Made by a program: the position numbers and the translations under genes. A stretch of 64,000 bases of DNA from an uncultured Alphaproteobacteria bacterium (GTDB taxonomy: Bacteria > Pseudomonadota > Alphaproteobacteria > RF32 > CAG-239), in the NCBI GenBank assembly GCA_944390275.1, contig CALXPL010000003.1:82373-146372 (forward strand). Reading direction: 5' to 3'. The notes under the pieces are model-generated. The model did no database searches. It saw only the letters and a program-made list of their open reading frames with translations, and was not told the DNA's origin. Below, in pieces: positions 36,265-43,409 of the stretch. Position 1 is the stretch's first letter. Every line of letters starts with the position of its first letter.

Positions 36265-37152
36265 ATGAAAAAGGTATTATTTTTTTTAATTGCGCTACTC
36301 ACCTTGAGTTCGTGCCAATTGAGCTATGACAATTTGAACTGTGTTGATCGTGGAAAAATCGAAAAAATTGATGAAGGTTCTACGGCTTATGTTGGGGGAA
36401 TAGCCTATTCTTTTAAAGACTCTCCTTATAAGTTTTATGAAGAGGACTTTCGTGTCGGTGATGATGTTAATGTTTATTCTGATGGCGAAGACTTCTTTTT
36501 ATCTAAAGTTGACTACTTAAGCGTTAGAGAAACTCTTAATAAAATGAATTCTCCTAATTTTTTTATTCTTTCGTTTTCACATAGTTTTATTGCAACAATT
36601 TTACTCCTTTTTTTGGGGCTATTTGTGGCTTTCTTTCTGCCGATGTTGGATGAAGATTATTTTGGTAATTATTTATTTCATTTTGTCATTGGTGGTTTTG
36701 TTGCTTGCTCTCTTGTCTATTTTTGTTTTGCTCATAGCCTTACTTATGAAGGTATCGCTCCGGTTAATCGCGTGGATAATAATTATGCCCTTGTGGATGG
36801 TACTGCTTATGCTAAAAATAAAATTAATGACTTCAAACATCTTCGTGCCGGTTTGAATTATTTTATATATAACGGCTTTGGTCATTTTTATTTACAAGCT
36901 CAAAGTACTATCAGCCAGAAAAATCCGGATTTGTTGGCAAAGATTGTCCTTTCTGAAATTCGAGCGATGGGGGGCTATTATCTTTGTTTGTGGAGTGTGA
37001 TTTTTGTCGTAACTTTTTCAGCCTTTTGGCGTTTCCTTTTTAAAATCGGAGATAAAGTAAAAAGAATTTCTCGCAAAAAACACAAAAAATCAAAAAAAAT
37101 GGTTGCTGAAGTCGAACCCTCCGGTGGGCATGGTGCTTTCCTTAAAGAATAA
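36265..37152 (+). CDS. Membrane lipoprotein, GGHGSF-tag family, copy 2
   Basis: 295 residues. Its signal peptide MKKVLFFLIALLTLSSC and the 70 bp before the ATG are nearly identical to copy 1, pointing to recent duplication, while the mature part has diverged strongly. Same order: domain with GKIEKIDEGSTAYVGGIAYS, two membrane helices (about 108-160), second domain around ALVDGTAYAKNKI, NPDLLAKIVLSE, third helix, Lys-rich tail, end SGGHGAFLKE. Function unknown. Confidence 0.85.
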   Translation: MKKVLFFLIALLTLSSCQLSYDNLNCVDRGKIEKIDEGSTAYVGGIAYSFKDSPYKFYEEDFRVGDDVNVYSDGEDFFLSKVDYLSVRETLNKMNSPNFFILSFSHSFIATILLLFLGLFVAFFLPMLDEDYFGNYLFHFVIGGFVACSLVYFCFAHSLTYEGIAPVNRVDNNYALVDGTAYAKNKINDFKHLRAGLNYFIYNGFGHFYLQAQSTISQKNPDLLAKIVLSEIRAMGGYYLCLWSVIFVVTFSAFWRFLFKIGDKVKRISRKKHKKSKKMVAEVEPSGGHGAFLKE

Positions 37153-37159
37153 ATCTTTT

Positions 37160-37188
37160 AGGCTTGGATGTTTTTCCAAGCCTTTTTC
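37160..37188 (+). terminator. Terminator, tandem copy 2
   Basis: Stem AGGCTTGGA / TCCAAGCCT and T run; nearly identical to that of copy 1. Confidence 0.85.
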
Positions 37189-37201
37189 TTGTAATTTTAT
37201 C

Positions 37202-37254
37202 TTGACAAAAAAACTCTGTTTTGTATATTCAAAGCAATTAACTTTATTATTAAT
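37202..37254 (+). promoter_or_regulatory. Promoter and leader, tandem copy 3
   Basis: TTGACA (37202-37207), 16 bp, TATATT (37224-37229), TTATTATTAAT (37244-37254). Confidence 0.85.
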
Positions 37255-37270
37255 TCTAATTTTATACATT

Positions 37271-38224
37271 ATGAAAAATTTATTATTGTTTTTGACGCTT
37301 GTTCTTACGTTGAGCGCGTGTGAAAATTATGACTTATCACGAGTAAAACAAGGACAAATTGAAAAAATCGAAAATGAAACAACCGCTTATATTGACGGTG
37401 TCGATTATCAATTTGAAAAAGGTGTTAAGGATTATTTGTCCGAAGAAACTTTAGCTGTGGGTGATACGGTTACTCTTTATTCTGACGGGGCTGATATTGT
37501 TTTGTCAAAATGTGATGATATTGTTTTGATTAAAGACTTTGAGAAAAAAGTTAGTGTTACGCGGTTTTTTGTCGGAGAGAATGTTTTTTGGCTTCTGCTT
37601 TTTGTTCTTATGGCATTTTCTATCCTATGGGCTTTTCTTGAATTTGCTGAAATTTCAAGTGATAATAAAATTATCAAAGCTCTTGTTTCGCCACTTAATT
37701 ATTTCTTTAGAGATAAAACAACACCGATTATCAGCTATGTGTTTCAATTTCCTTTGTTGTGCCTTTTTGCTTATTTCCTTTGGGCTTGTTTCTTTGTTAA
37801 AACTCTAAATTATTGCGGAGAAGTCCAAGTTGATGATTTTACGCGTCATACGACGACATTGCAAGGCAGAATTTATCCTAATGATGATTTAGTCCTTTTT
37901 CAGAGATGGGTTCTTCCCGGTGATGTTTGTTTGATGTATCAACAAGGTAATAAAATTTATCTTTACGACAAAAGCAAAACACACATAAAAAATCCTGAAA
38001 TTGTCGCGCAAATCATTAATAAGAAAAATAAAGATAATGCGCGTTTTCATGCTTGGTTATGGGGTATCCTTTGGGGTATAAGTGTTTTATCTTTTGCTTA
38101 CCGTATTTTAGGATATTTACTGTCTTTTGTTGTTGATAGGTTTGGCAAATCTTGGCATCGGAAAAATACGTTGGTCGAAAATGTTGATGCTTCCGGTGGA
38201 CATGGCTCTTTTGTAAAAAAGTAA
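37271..38224 (+). CDS. Membrane lipoprotein, GGHGSF-tag family, copy 3
   Basis: 317 residues from the ATG at 37271, which is followed by the lipoprotein signal MKNLLLFLTLVLTLSAC; an in-frame extension upstream overlaps copy 2 and its terminator and is not real. First domain GQIEKIENETTAYIDGVDY...VGDTVTLYSDG, two membrane helices with a longer loop than in other copies (SSDNKIIKALVSPLNYFFRD), second domain GEVQVDDFTRHTTTLQGRIY, NPEIVAQIINKK, third helix, end SGGHGSFVKK. Function unknown. Confidence 0.85.
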   Translation: MKNLLLFLTLVLTLSACENYDLSRVKQGQIEKIENETTAYIDGVDYQFEKGVKDYLSEETLAVGDTVTLYSDGADIVLSKCDDIVLIKDFEKKVSVTRFFVGENVFWLLLFVLMAFSILWAFLEFAEISSDNKIIKALVSPLNYFFRDKTTPIISYVFQFPLLCLFAYFLWACFFVKTLNYCGEVQVDDFTRHTTTLQGRIYPNDDLVLFQRWVLPGDVCLMYQQGNKIYLYDKSKTHIKNPEIVAQIINKKNKDNARFHAWLWGILWGISVLSFAYRILGYLLSFVVDRFGKSWHRKNTLVENVDASGGHGSFVKK

Positions 38225-38231
38225 ATCTTTT

Positions 38232-38262
38232 AGGTTTGGAAATCTTTTTTCCAAACCTTTTT
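38232..38262 (+). terminator. Terminator, tandem copy 3
   Basis: Stem AGGTTTGGAAA / TTTCCAAACCT region (38232-38242 / 38248-38258) and T run. Confidence 0.85.
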
Positions 38263-38279
38263 TGGTTGTCTTTTTACGC

Positions 38280-38332
38280 TTGACAAAAATATATGGTTTT
38301 GTATATTAAACGCTATTAAATTTATTATTAAT
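38280..38332 (+). promoter_or_regulatory. Promoter and leader, tandem copy 4
   Basis: TTGACA (38280-38285), 16 bp, TATATT (38302-38307), TTATTATTAAT (38322-38332). Confidence 0.85.
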
Positions 38333-38348
38333 TCTAATTTTAAGCATT

Positions 38349-39209
38349 ATGAAGTGGTTATTATGTTTTTTGATGTTGATTGTCAGTTTGACTTCTTGTG
38401 AGACTGAGAAAAAGAATTTTCAATTTATTCAACGCGGTGAAATTGCAAAAATTGAAAATCAAAAAATTGCTTCTATTAACGGTGTCGGTTATTCCGTTGA
38501 CAGAGGTCTGAATGACTTTTTTCTTGGGGAAACTTTAGCCGTTGGTGATACGGTTAATGTTTATACCAATGAAGATATCATTGTTTTATCAAAATTGGAT
38601 TATTCGCAAGTTGTTCCTCCGGCTAAAGAAATGGATTGGGTCTTTACGGCCATTGAACGACATTCTTGGAGAATAGCTCTTTCTGTTCTTTTGGTGCTTC
38701 CATTAATTTTTGCTTTTATTGCGTTTTGTTTTGATTGTTCTTTTAGGACGTGTTTTAAATTTGCTTTAGGTGGAATTGCCGTCCTTTCTTTTGGGTATCT
38801 CTTGAGTCTTCCGACTTTTGAATATCAGCAAAATGTTAAGATTGAAAGTGTTTCTGCAAGTAATGTTACCGTACAGGGAAGGGCATATCCTAAGAAAAAA
38901 GTTTATAATTTTAATAATCTCAGAGCTCAATCAACTTATCTTATGTATAAGAGCGGTAATAAAGTTTATTTTGCAAAACCTTCTTTTTTTACCTCTCAAA
39001 ATCCCGAAATTCTAGCTAAAGCAATTAATCGAGAAGTTCGTTTCTATGCTTTGCTCGTTTTTTATATATCAAGTGTTTGGTCGTTTTTCTGGTGTATCCC
39101 TTGGGGTAAAATTTTGAAAAAAATCAAAATCTTTATGGTATCCCTGCGGTCTAAAAAACGTTATATGAAAAGTTCGATTGATTCTCAGGGTGGGTTGGGG
39201 TCGTTTTAA
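38349..39209 (+). CDS. Membrane lipoprotein, GGHGSF-tag family, copy 4
   Basis: 286 residues. Signal MKWLLCFLMLIVSLTSC; first domain GEIAKIENQKIASINGVGYS...VGDTVNVYTN; two membrane helices (about 106-125 and 134-157); second domain NVKIESVSASNVTVQGRAYP; NPEILAKAINRE; third helix; ends SQGGLGSF, so the tag stops at Phe and lacks the last charged residues. The NPEILA stretch is among the best conserved parts of the family. Function unknown. Confidence 0.85.
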   Translation: MKWLLCFLMLIVSLTSCETEKKNFQFIQRGEIAKIENQKIASINGVGYSVDRGLNDFFLGETLAVGDTVNVYTNEDIIVLSKLDYSQVVPPAKEMDWVFTAIERHSWRIALSVLLVLPLIFAFIAFCFDCSFRTCFKFALGGIAVLSFGYLLSLPTFEYQQNVKIESVSASNVTVQGRAYPKKKVYNFNNLRAQSTYLMYKSGNKVYFAKPSFFTSQNPEILAKAINREVRFYALLVFYISSVWSFFWCIPWGKILKKIKIFMVSLRSKKRYMKSSIDSQGGLGSF

Positions 39210-39220
39210 TATACCCTGTT

Positions 39221-39258
39221 AATGGTTCCGAAAATTTTTTCGGAACCATTTTTTTTTG
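39221..39258 (+). terminator. Terminator, tandem copy 4
   Basis: Fourteen-bp stem AATGGTTCCGAAAA / TTTTCGGAACCATT with T run; sequence unlike the other family terminators. Confidence 0.9.
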
Positions 39259-39262
39259 CGTG

Positions 39263-39315
39263 TTGACAAAATAGAAAAAAATGGTATATTAAAATAGTTT
39301 TTCTTTATTATTAAT
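39263..39315 (+). promoter_or_regulatory. Promoter and leader, tandem copy 5
   Basis: TTGACA (39263-39268), 16 bp, TATATT (39285-39290), TTATTATTAAT (39305-39315). Confidence 0.85.
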
Positions 39316-39332
39316 TTTAAATTTCACATAAA

Positions 39333-40133
39333 ATGAAAAAATTATTATTCTTTTTGACACTCTCTTTGCTTCTGAGTGCTTGTAACCAAGATTTCAAATT
39401 CGTTAGAAGTGGTGTAATTGAAAAGATTGAAGGCAATTCAATTATTTGTAATGGAACGGACAATAGCTTAACAGATGAAGTTGATTGCCTCTTTGATGAG
39501 ACATTAGCTGTTGGAGATACGGTCAATATTTATTCCGATGGTGATGTTTTGGTGGCATCAAAAGCGGATTATGCAAATGCTCAATTTATTCTTAATAATT
39601 ATGGAATGAGTTGGGCTGTCAGGGAAATGCCATTCCTTATTCCCTATTGCATTTTATTGTTACTTCTGGCATTTGTTATTTCTCATTATTATACCTCAAA
39701 GCGATGGGTGTTTCCTGTTTCGTGGCTGACTTTTTGGGGTGTGGTTACCGGGATTACTTTGTTCTCTTTGTTAAATGCTCCTCATCTGGAGTATTTTGGA
39801 AAACATACTTTGCAAGAAAAGTCTGCTCAGGCTTTTACCTTTGAGAATTGTACATATCCGAGGAATAAAGTTTTTTCTCCGGAAATTCTCTTTTTATCGG
39901 GCAAAGAATTTTTTATTTATCAGGAAGATGATAATTTTTATTTAATTCCTGTTGAAGAGGATATCGTATATCATCCTCAAGAAATGATTGCCAAAGTAAA
40001 TGAAAAGTTGTTTCAGCAATCATGTCGGTATGTGCTCGTTTGTGGTGCAATTTTTTTGATTAGCATCATTGCGAGAAGTTATTTTCGCAAAAGAGAAAAG
40101 GACTATTGCAAGCAAAAGGCAAAAAATGAGTAA
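39333..40133 (+). CDS. Membrane lipoprotein, GGHGSF-tag family, copy 5 (tag missing)
   Basis: 266 residues, shortest of the family. Signal MKKLLFFLTLSLLLSAC; first domain GVIEKIEGNSIICNGTDNS...VGDTVNIYSDG; two membrane helices; shortened second domain (TFENCTYPRNKVFSPEILFL); HPQEMIAKVNEK; third helix; then RKREKDYCKQKAKNE with no GGHGSF tag. The end is a normal stop, not an obvious frameshift. It is the only one of seven without the tag. Confidence 0.83.
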   Translation: MKKLLFFLTLSLLLSACNQDFKFVRSGVIEKIEGNSIICNGTDNSLTDEVDCLFDETLAVGDTVNIYSDGDVLVASKADYANAQFILNNYGMSWAVREMPFLIPYCILLLLLAFVISHYYTSKRWVFPVSWLTFWGVVTGITLFSLLNAPHLEYFGKHTLQEKSAQAFTFENCTYPRNKVFSPEILFLSGKEFFIYQEDDNFYLIPVEEDIVYHPQEMIAKVNEKLFQQSCRYVLVCGAIFLISIIARSYFRKREKDYCKQKAKNE

Positions 40134-40141
40134 CAAAATTT

Positions 40142-40175
40142 AAAGGTTTGGAAGTTTTTTTCCAAACCTTTTTTG
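40142..40175 (+). terminator. Terminator, tandem copy 5
   Basis: Stem AAAGGTTTGGA / TCCAAACCTTT and T run. Confidence 0.85.
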
Positions 40176-40188
40176 TTGTTCTTTTTGC

Positions 40189-40241
40189 TTGACAAAAACA
40201 AGAAATTTTGTATATTCAAAATAATTAAATCTATTATTAAT
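40189..40241 (+). promoter_or_regulatory. Promoter and leader, tandem copy 6
   Basis: TTGACA (40189-40194), 16 bp, TATATT (40211-40216), CTATTATTAAT (40231-40241). Confidence 0.85.
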
Positions 40242-40259
40242 CTAAAAATTTATACTATT

Positions 40260-41126
40260 ATGAAAAAGGTATTATTTTTCTTACTCACACTACTCACTTT
40301 GAGTTCGTGTTCTGTTTTTGACAAGGACAGTACTTTTTCTACATATGGGAAAATTGAAAAAGTCGATACTCAAAATAAGACAATTGTTATAGATGATGTA
40401 TCTTACCAAATTCAGGGTAAATTTGAAGATTGTTTGTCTGGAGAAAAAATTGACGTTGGAGATTGGGTATCGGTTGTGTCTTTTATAAGCGAGTTCAAAA
40501 TGACAAAACTCGATTATTTAATATCTGAGGTACTCTATTTGCAAATTCGTGATTTGGGCGACCCTTATAAAGCATTTTTTTTAACATTGCAGCTCATGTT
40601 TTTTATCATTGTTACTTATTTTTTGTATGTGTATGGTAAAAACATGTTTCAGAAAAGCGGACGTATTTTTTGCCTTTCTAGTGTCCTGTTGGTGTTTGCT
40701 CTTTTCTGTAATTACCAATTGGGATCATTTAAGTATCAAAAAAGTGCCGAAGTTGAAAAAGTTGACGGTAAAATGATAGTTCTTGAAGGCAAGGCTTATT
40801 GTCCATTCCCTTTGTCCTTACGTCAGCCTAAAAACGGAGAGTTGTGTGCTCTTTTTCATTATCTTGGGAATGATTATGTTATTTCTCTTGTTTATTTAGG
40901 AGAAAAACCCGAGTTTTATGAAAAAGCTCTTAGACGTCAATTAACGGTTTGTACATCGGTGTTTTGTCTTATTGATGCTTGTTTATGCGGCTTTTTCTTG
41001 ATTGCTTTTCTTTTGTCAAAGGGTAAGTTTTTCTTTGTTTTGATACGAAAAATTGTTCCGAAAAAAAGACATTTTGCTGAAGCAGTTGATGAAAATTGTG
41101 GGCATGGTTCATTTGTTAAAAAATAG
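40260..41126 (+). CDS. Membrane lipoprotein, GGHGSF-tag family, copy 6
   Basis: 288 residues from the ATG at 40260 (signal MKKVLFFLLTLLTLSSC, close to copies 1 and 2); the longer in-frame start at 40173 lies upstream of the promoter and is rejected. First domain GKIEKVDTQNKTIVIDDVSY...VGDWVSVVS; two membrane helices; second domain SAEVEKVDGKMIVLEGKAYC; KPEFYEKALRRQ; third helix; end NCGHGSFVKK, with Cys instead of the first Gly of the tag. Function unknown. Confidence 0.85.
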   Translation: MKKVLFFLLTLLTLSSCSVFDKDSTFSTYGKIEKVDTQNKTIVIDDVSYQIQGKFEDCLSGEKIDVGDWVSVVSFISEFKMTKLDYLISEVLYLQIRDLGDPYKAFFLTLQLMFFIIVTYFLYVYGKNMFQKSGRIFCLSSVLLVFALFCNYQLGSFKYQKSAEVEKVDGKMIVLEGKAYCPFPLSLRQPKNGELCALFHYLGNDYVISLVYLGEKPEFYEKALRRQLTVCTSVFCLIDACLCGFFLIAFLLSKGKFFFVLIRKIVPKKRHFAEAVDENCGHGSFVKK

Positions 41127-41142
41127 TACTGTAATTTCATAC

Positions 41143-41177
41143 AAAAAGGCTTTGAAAAAAAATCCAAAGCCTTTTTT
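41143..41177. terminator. Terminator between copy 6 and the convergent 41185 gene
   Basis: Stem AAAAAGGCTTTG / CAAAGCCTTTTT with A and T runs on either side. Confidence 0.85.
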
Positions 41178-41184
41178 GTGTTCC

Positions 41185-41865
41185 TTACTGTTTTTCATAT
41201 GTTTCTTTTATTCTTTCTATAGAAACAGAGATGTTCCATATTTCATCTTCCATAAAAAACAGTGTGAGTTTTTCTTGATGCTTTTTTCCTTCTTCCATTT
41301 CGGATATTTCTCCGCAAGTCTTGTTTACACATAAATGACACATATCTTCATCATAATGGCGGATAACTTTTCTTAACAGAGAAGTGAAGTAAAATAACAG
41401 CAAATTTTGCTCATCATCTTCTTCATAGAGGCCTGTTTCTTTGATGATTTCAAGGCATTCCGAATAACGGCCGGCTACTTGAAATTTGTCTTCACCATAG
41501 GAAAATATTCTTGCCAAATCGGTGTCATAAACGCGACTGTATAGGCTGTCGCCATCAAATTGCATGCGTGCGAAAAGGAGAATTTTCCATTCCCGAAGGC
41601 TGTTTACTCCGTATTTTTTGAATATCTTTTCTGCCGCTTTGGCTACTTTTAATAATACGGATGTTTCTTTTTGTCTTTGCTCGTTTTCACAATCTTCATT
41701 TAAAAAGGCTTGAAGCCATATTTTCAGAAGAGGCGGTAATCGTGAAATTTCGACAATCAGCCATGGGTTTGGTTTTTGGCGGGCAATGAACTCTTGAAGT
41801 CTTTTTTGAGCTTGTTGTGTCAGATATTCTCTATCCGGCGTCAACGAGATGTGTTTTGCTTCCAT
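41185..41865 (-). CDS. hypothetical protein (226 aa)
   Basis: Unrecognised, apparently soluble protein of 226 residues, rich in Glu and Lys and predicted largely helical. A CHLCVNKTC cluster near the C-terminus (about 180-190), preceded by His, could bind a metal. No signal peptide. Its leader on the minus strand has a TTGACA box and ATATTATTAA, like the neighbouring lipoprotein genes. Confidence 0.7.
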   Translation of the reverse strand: MEAKHISLTPDREYLTQQAQKRLQEFIARQKPNPWLIVEISRLPPLLKIWLQAFLNEDCENEQRQKETSVLLKVAKAAEKIFKKYGVNSLREWKILLFARMQFDGDSLYSRVYDTDLARIFSYGEDKFQVAGRYSECLEIIKETGLYEEDDEQNLLLFYFTSLLRKVIRHYDEDMCHLCVNKTCGEISEMEEGKKHQEKLTLFFMEDEIWNISVSIERIKETYEKQ

Positions 41866-41880
41866 AATAGTTTGATTTTG

Positions 41881-41933
41881 TTAATAATATTTCTTTATGC
41901 CCTTTTTTTAACATAATTTCTTTGTTTTGTCAA
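41881..41933 (-). promoter_or_regulatory. Promoter and leader of the 41185 gene
   Basis: Minus strand: TTGACA (41928-41933), 16 bp, TTAAAA, then AAATATTATTAA (41881-41892) 14 nt downstream. Confidence 0.55.
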
Positions 41934-41956
41934 AATTTTTGTGTAAAATTTTGTTT

Positions 41957-42883
41957 TTATTTTTCTAACGGATGAGCTTTGCGGTATTCTTTTTTCAAGG
42001 TTTCAATTTGTACGTCCGTATAGCGTTGCGTGGTACTCAAAGAAGCGTGTCCGAGCAATTCTTGAATTGAACGTAAATCCGTTCCTGCCGCTAATAAATG
42101 TGTGGCATATGAATGTCTTAGGGCATGCGGTGTTAAGGTGTCGGGTAAGCCTAAGTAGGCTCTTATTTTTTGCATTTGACGTTGAATTATGCGGGGGCTT
42201 AATCTTTCTCCTCGTGCTCCCAAAAATAGAGCTTCTCCTTTGCGAAGATGATACGGACATTCTTGTTTGTACATTTCTATTGCTTCAATTACTGCCGGAA
42301 GAAGAGGAACCAATCTTGTCTTATTGCCTTTTCCGGTGATGCGCAACATTTGGTCGTTATCAATATCTCCTTCATTTAGCGAAAGAGCTTCCGATATACG
42401 CAACCCACAGCCGTAGAGCAAAGTAAATATTGCCGTATCTCTTATTCCTTCCCATGATTTTTTTGCAAAATTTTTGGCTTCATCCAAAACATTAAATGTT
42501 TCATCAACATCTAAGGCTTTCGGGAGAATTTTGGGGAGGCGGGGAGAAGATATAATGCTTATGGCTGAATTTTTTATGATGTCATTGCTGTCTAACCAAC
42601 GAAAAAAATTTTTTACCGATGATAATTCTCTTGCCAATGATGTCTTTTCAAGATGTTTTGATGCTCGCTCACTGATGTATGCCCGAAAACCGCGGACATC
42701 CAACTTTTCTAGCTTTTTGAGGGTTACCGGTGTTTCAAAAAAAGAAGTAAATGCCGATAAATCCCTTAAATATGCATCTAAGGTATGCGGAGAATATCCT
42801 CTTTCGTTGCGAAGCCACTGTTCCCATTCGGTAATTAATTTTCGGACTTCCGGTGAGGTGTTGTATTTTATTTCTTGTTTCAT
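41957..42883 (-). CDS. xerC: Tyrosine recombinase, XerC-like
   Basis: 308 residues: N-terminal SAM-like core-binding domain (WLRNERGYSPHTLDAYLRDL) and catalytic domain with all conserved residues: Arg in GCGLRISEAL, Lys in TGKGNKTR, HxxR in PHALRHSYATHLLAAG, His in LLGHASLSTTQRYTDV and its Tyr nucleophile. Length and motifs are those of chromosome-dimer-resolution XerC/XerD; XerC is favoured by the N-terminal SPEVRKLITEWEQWL type start and position near priA. A phage integrase is less likely. Confidence 0.88.
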   Translation of the reverse strand: MKQEIKYNTSPEVRKLITEWEQWLRNERGYSPHTLDAYLRDLSAFTSFFETPVTLKKLEKLDVRGFRAYISERASKHLEKTSLARELSSVKNFFRWLDSNDIIKNSAISIISSPRLPKILPKALDVDETFNVLDEAKNFAKKSWEGIRDTAIFTLLYGCGLRISEALSLNEGDIDNDQMLRITGKGNKTRLVPLLPAVIEAIEMYKQECPYHLRKGEALFLGARGERLSPRIIQRQMQKIRAYLGLPDTLTPHALRHSYATHLLAAGTDLRSIQELLGHASLSTTQRYTDVQIETLKKEYRKAHPLEK

Positions 42884-42917
42884 GCTTTTAGCTTAGGGCT
42901 TGAGAGTTAATAAATGA

Positions 42918-42969
42918 TTGACAGAAAATACTTTCTTCTTTATTTTATTTTTGCTTGTTTATTATTAAA
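42918..42969 (+). promoter_or_regulatory. Promoter and leader of the 42975 gene
   Basis: TTGACA (42918-42923), 16 bp, TTATTT (42940-42945), then TTATTATTAAA (42959-42969) 14 nt downstream. Confidence 0.6.
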
Positions 42970-42974
42970 TTATA

Positions 42975-43283
42975 ATGATTATGTCTGAAAATGTTTATTT
43001 GGGAAAATTGCTTGATAAAAGCGTTCCTTTTCATCGTCCTTTGGAAAATGCCCTTTGTTTAACATTTTTGATGGTGGCCGGCGGAGTTCCCGTTCCTTGT
43101 CAGTTTTATGTGTGTACCGATGATTTTTCTTCTGTTTCTCCATGGTTTTCGCATATGCTGTTTGCCAAAATCGGAGATGAATTAGAAATTTGGTATCGTA
43201 ATCGAGAGCAAAGTACTATTAAAGGTCTTGGTTTTGAGGTGTATGCCATTGTCAATAAAACAAATCCTCATTTGCAATTTTGA
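42975..43283 (+). CDS. hypothetical protein (102 aa)
   Basis: Unrecognised 102-residue protein, start at 42975 (MIMSENVYLGKLLD) or at the second Met (42981). Contains a hydrophobic patch CLTFLMVAGGVPVPC and ends NPHLQF; no clear signal peptide. Its promoter-leader matches the module of the lipoprotein family. Stands alone with its own terminator. Confidence 0.65.
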   Translation: MIMSENVYLGKLLDKSVPFHRPLENALCLTFLMVAGGVPVPCQFYVCTDDFSSVSPWFSHMLFAKIGDELEIWYRNREQSTIKGLGFEVYAIVNKTNPHLQF

Positions 43284-43294
43284 CATTCTTTTTT

Positions 43295-43327
43295 AATCCT
43301 GAACTTTAGCTGTTCAGGATTTTTTTA
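43295..43327 (+). terminator. Terminator after the 42975 gene
   Basis: Stem AATCCTGAAC / GTTCAGGATT and T run. Confidence 0.85.
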
Positions 43328-43409
43328 TGGGGCAAATGTGTCTTTCTGCTTGGCGTTTTGTGCTTTTGGTTGTATAGATGTTTTGTTATGTCTGTTTTTT
43401 TGAGGTTTT

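Noticed and set aside
37103-37270. Upstream extension of lipoprotein copy 3
   Set aside because: Overlaps the end of copy 2, its terminator and the promoter of copy 3; the signal peptide starts at 37271.
41957-42883. Recombinase as integrase of a mobile element
   Set aside because: Sequence and length are those of XerC/XerD, and no tRNA or element ends flank it.
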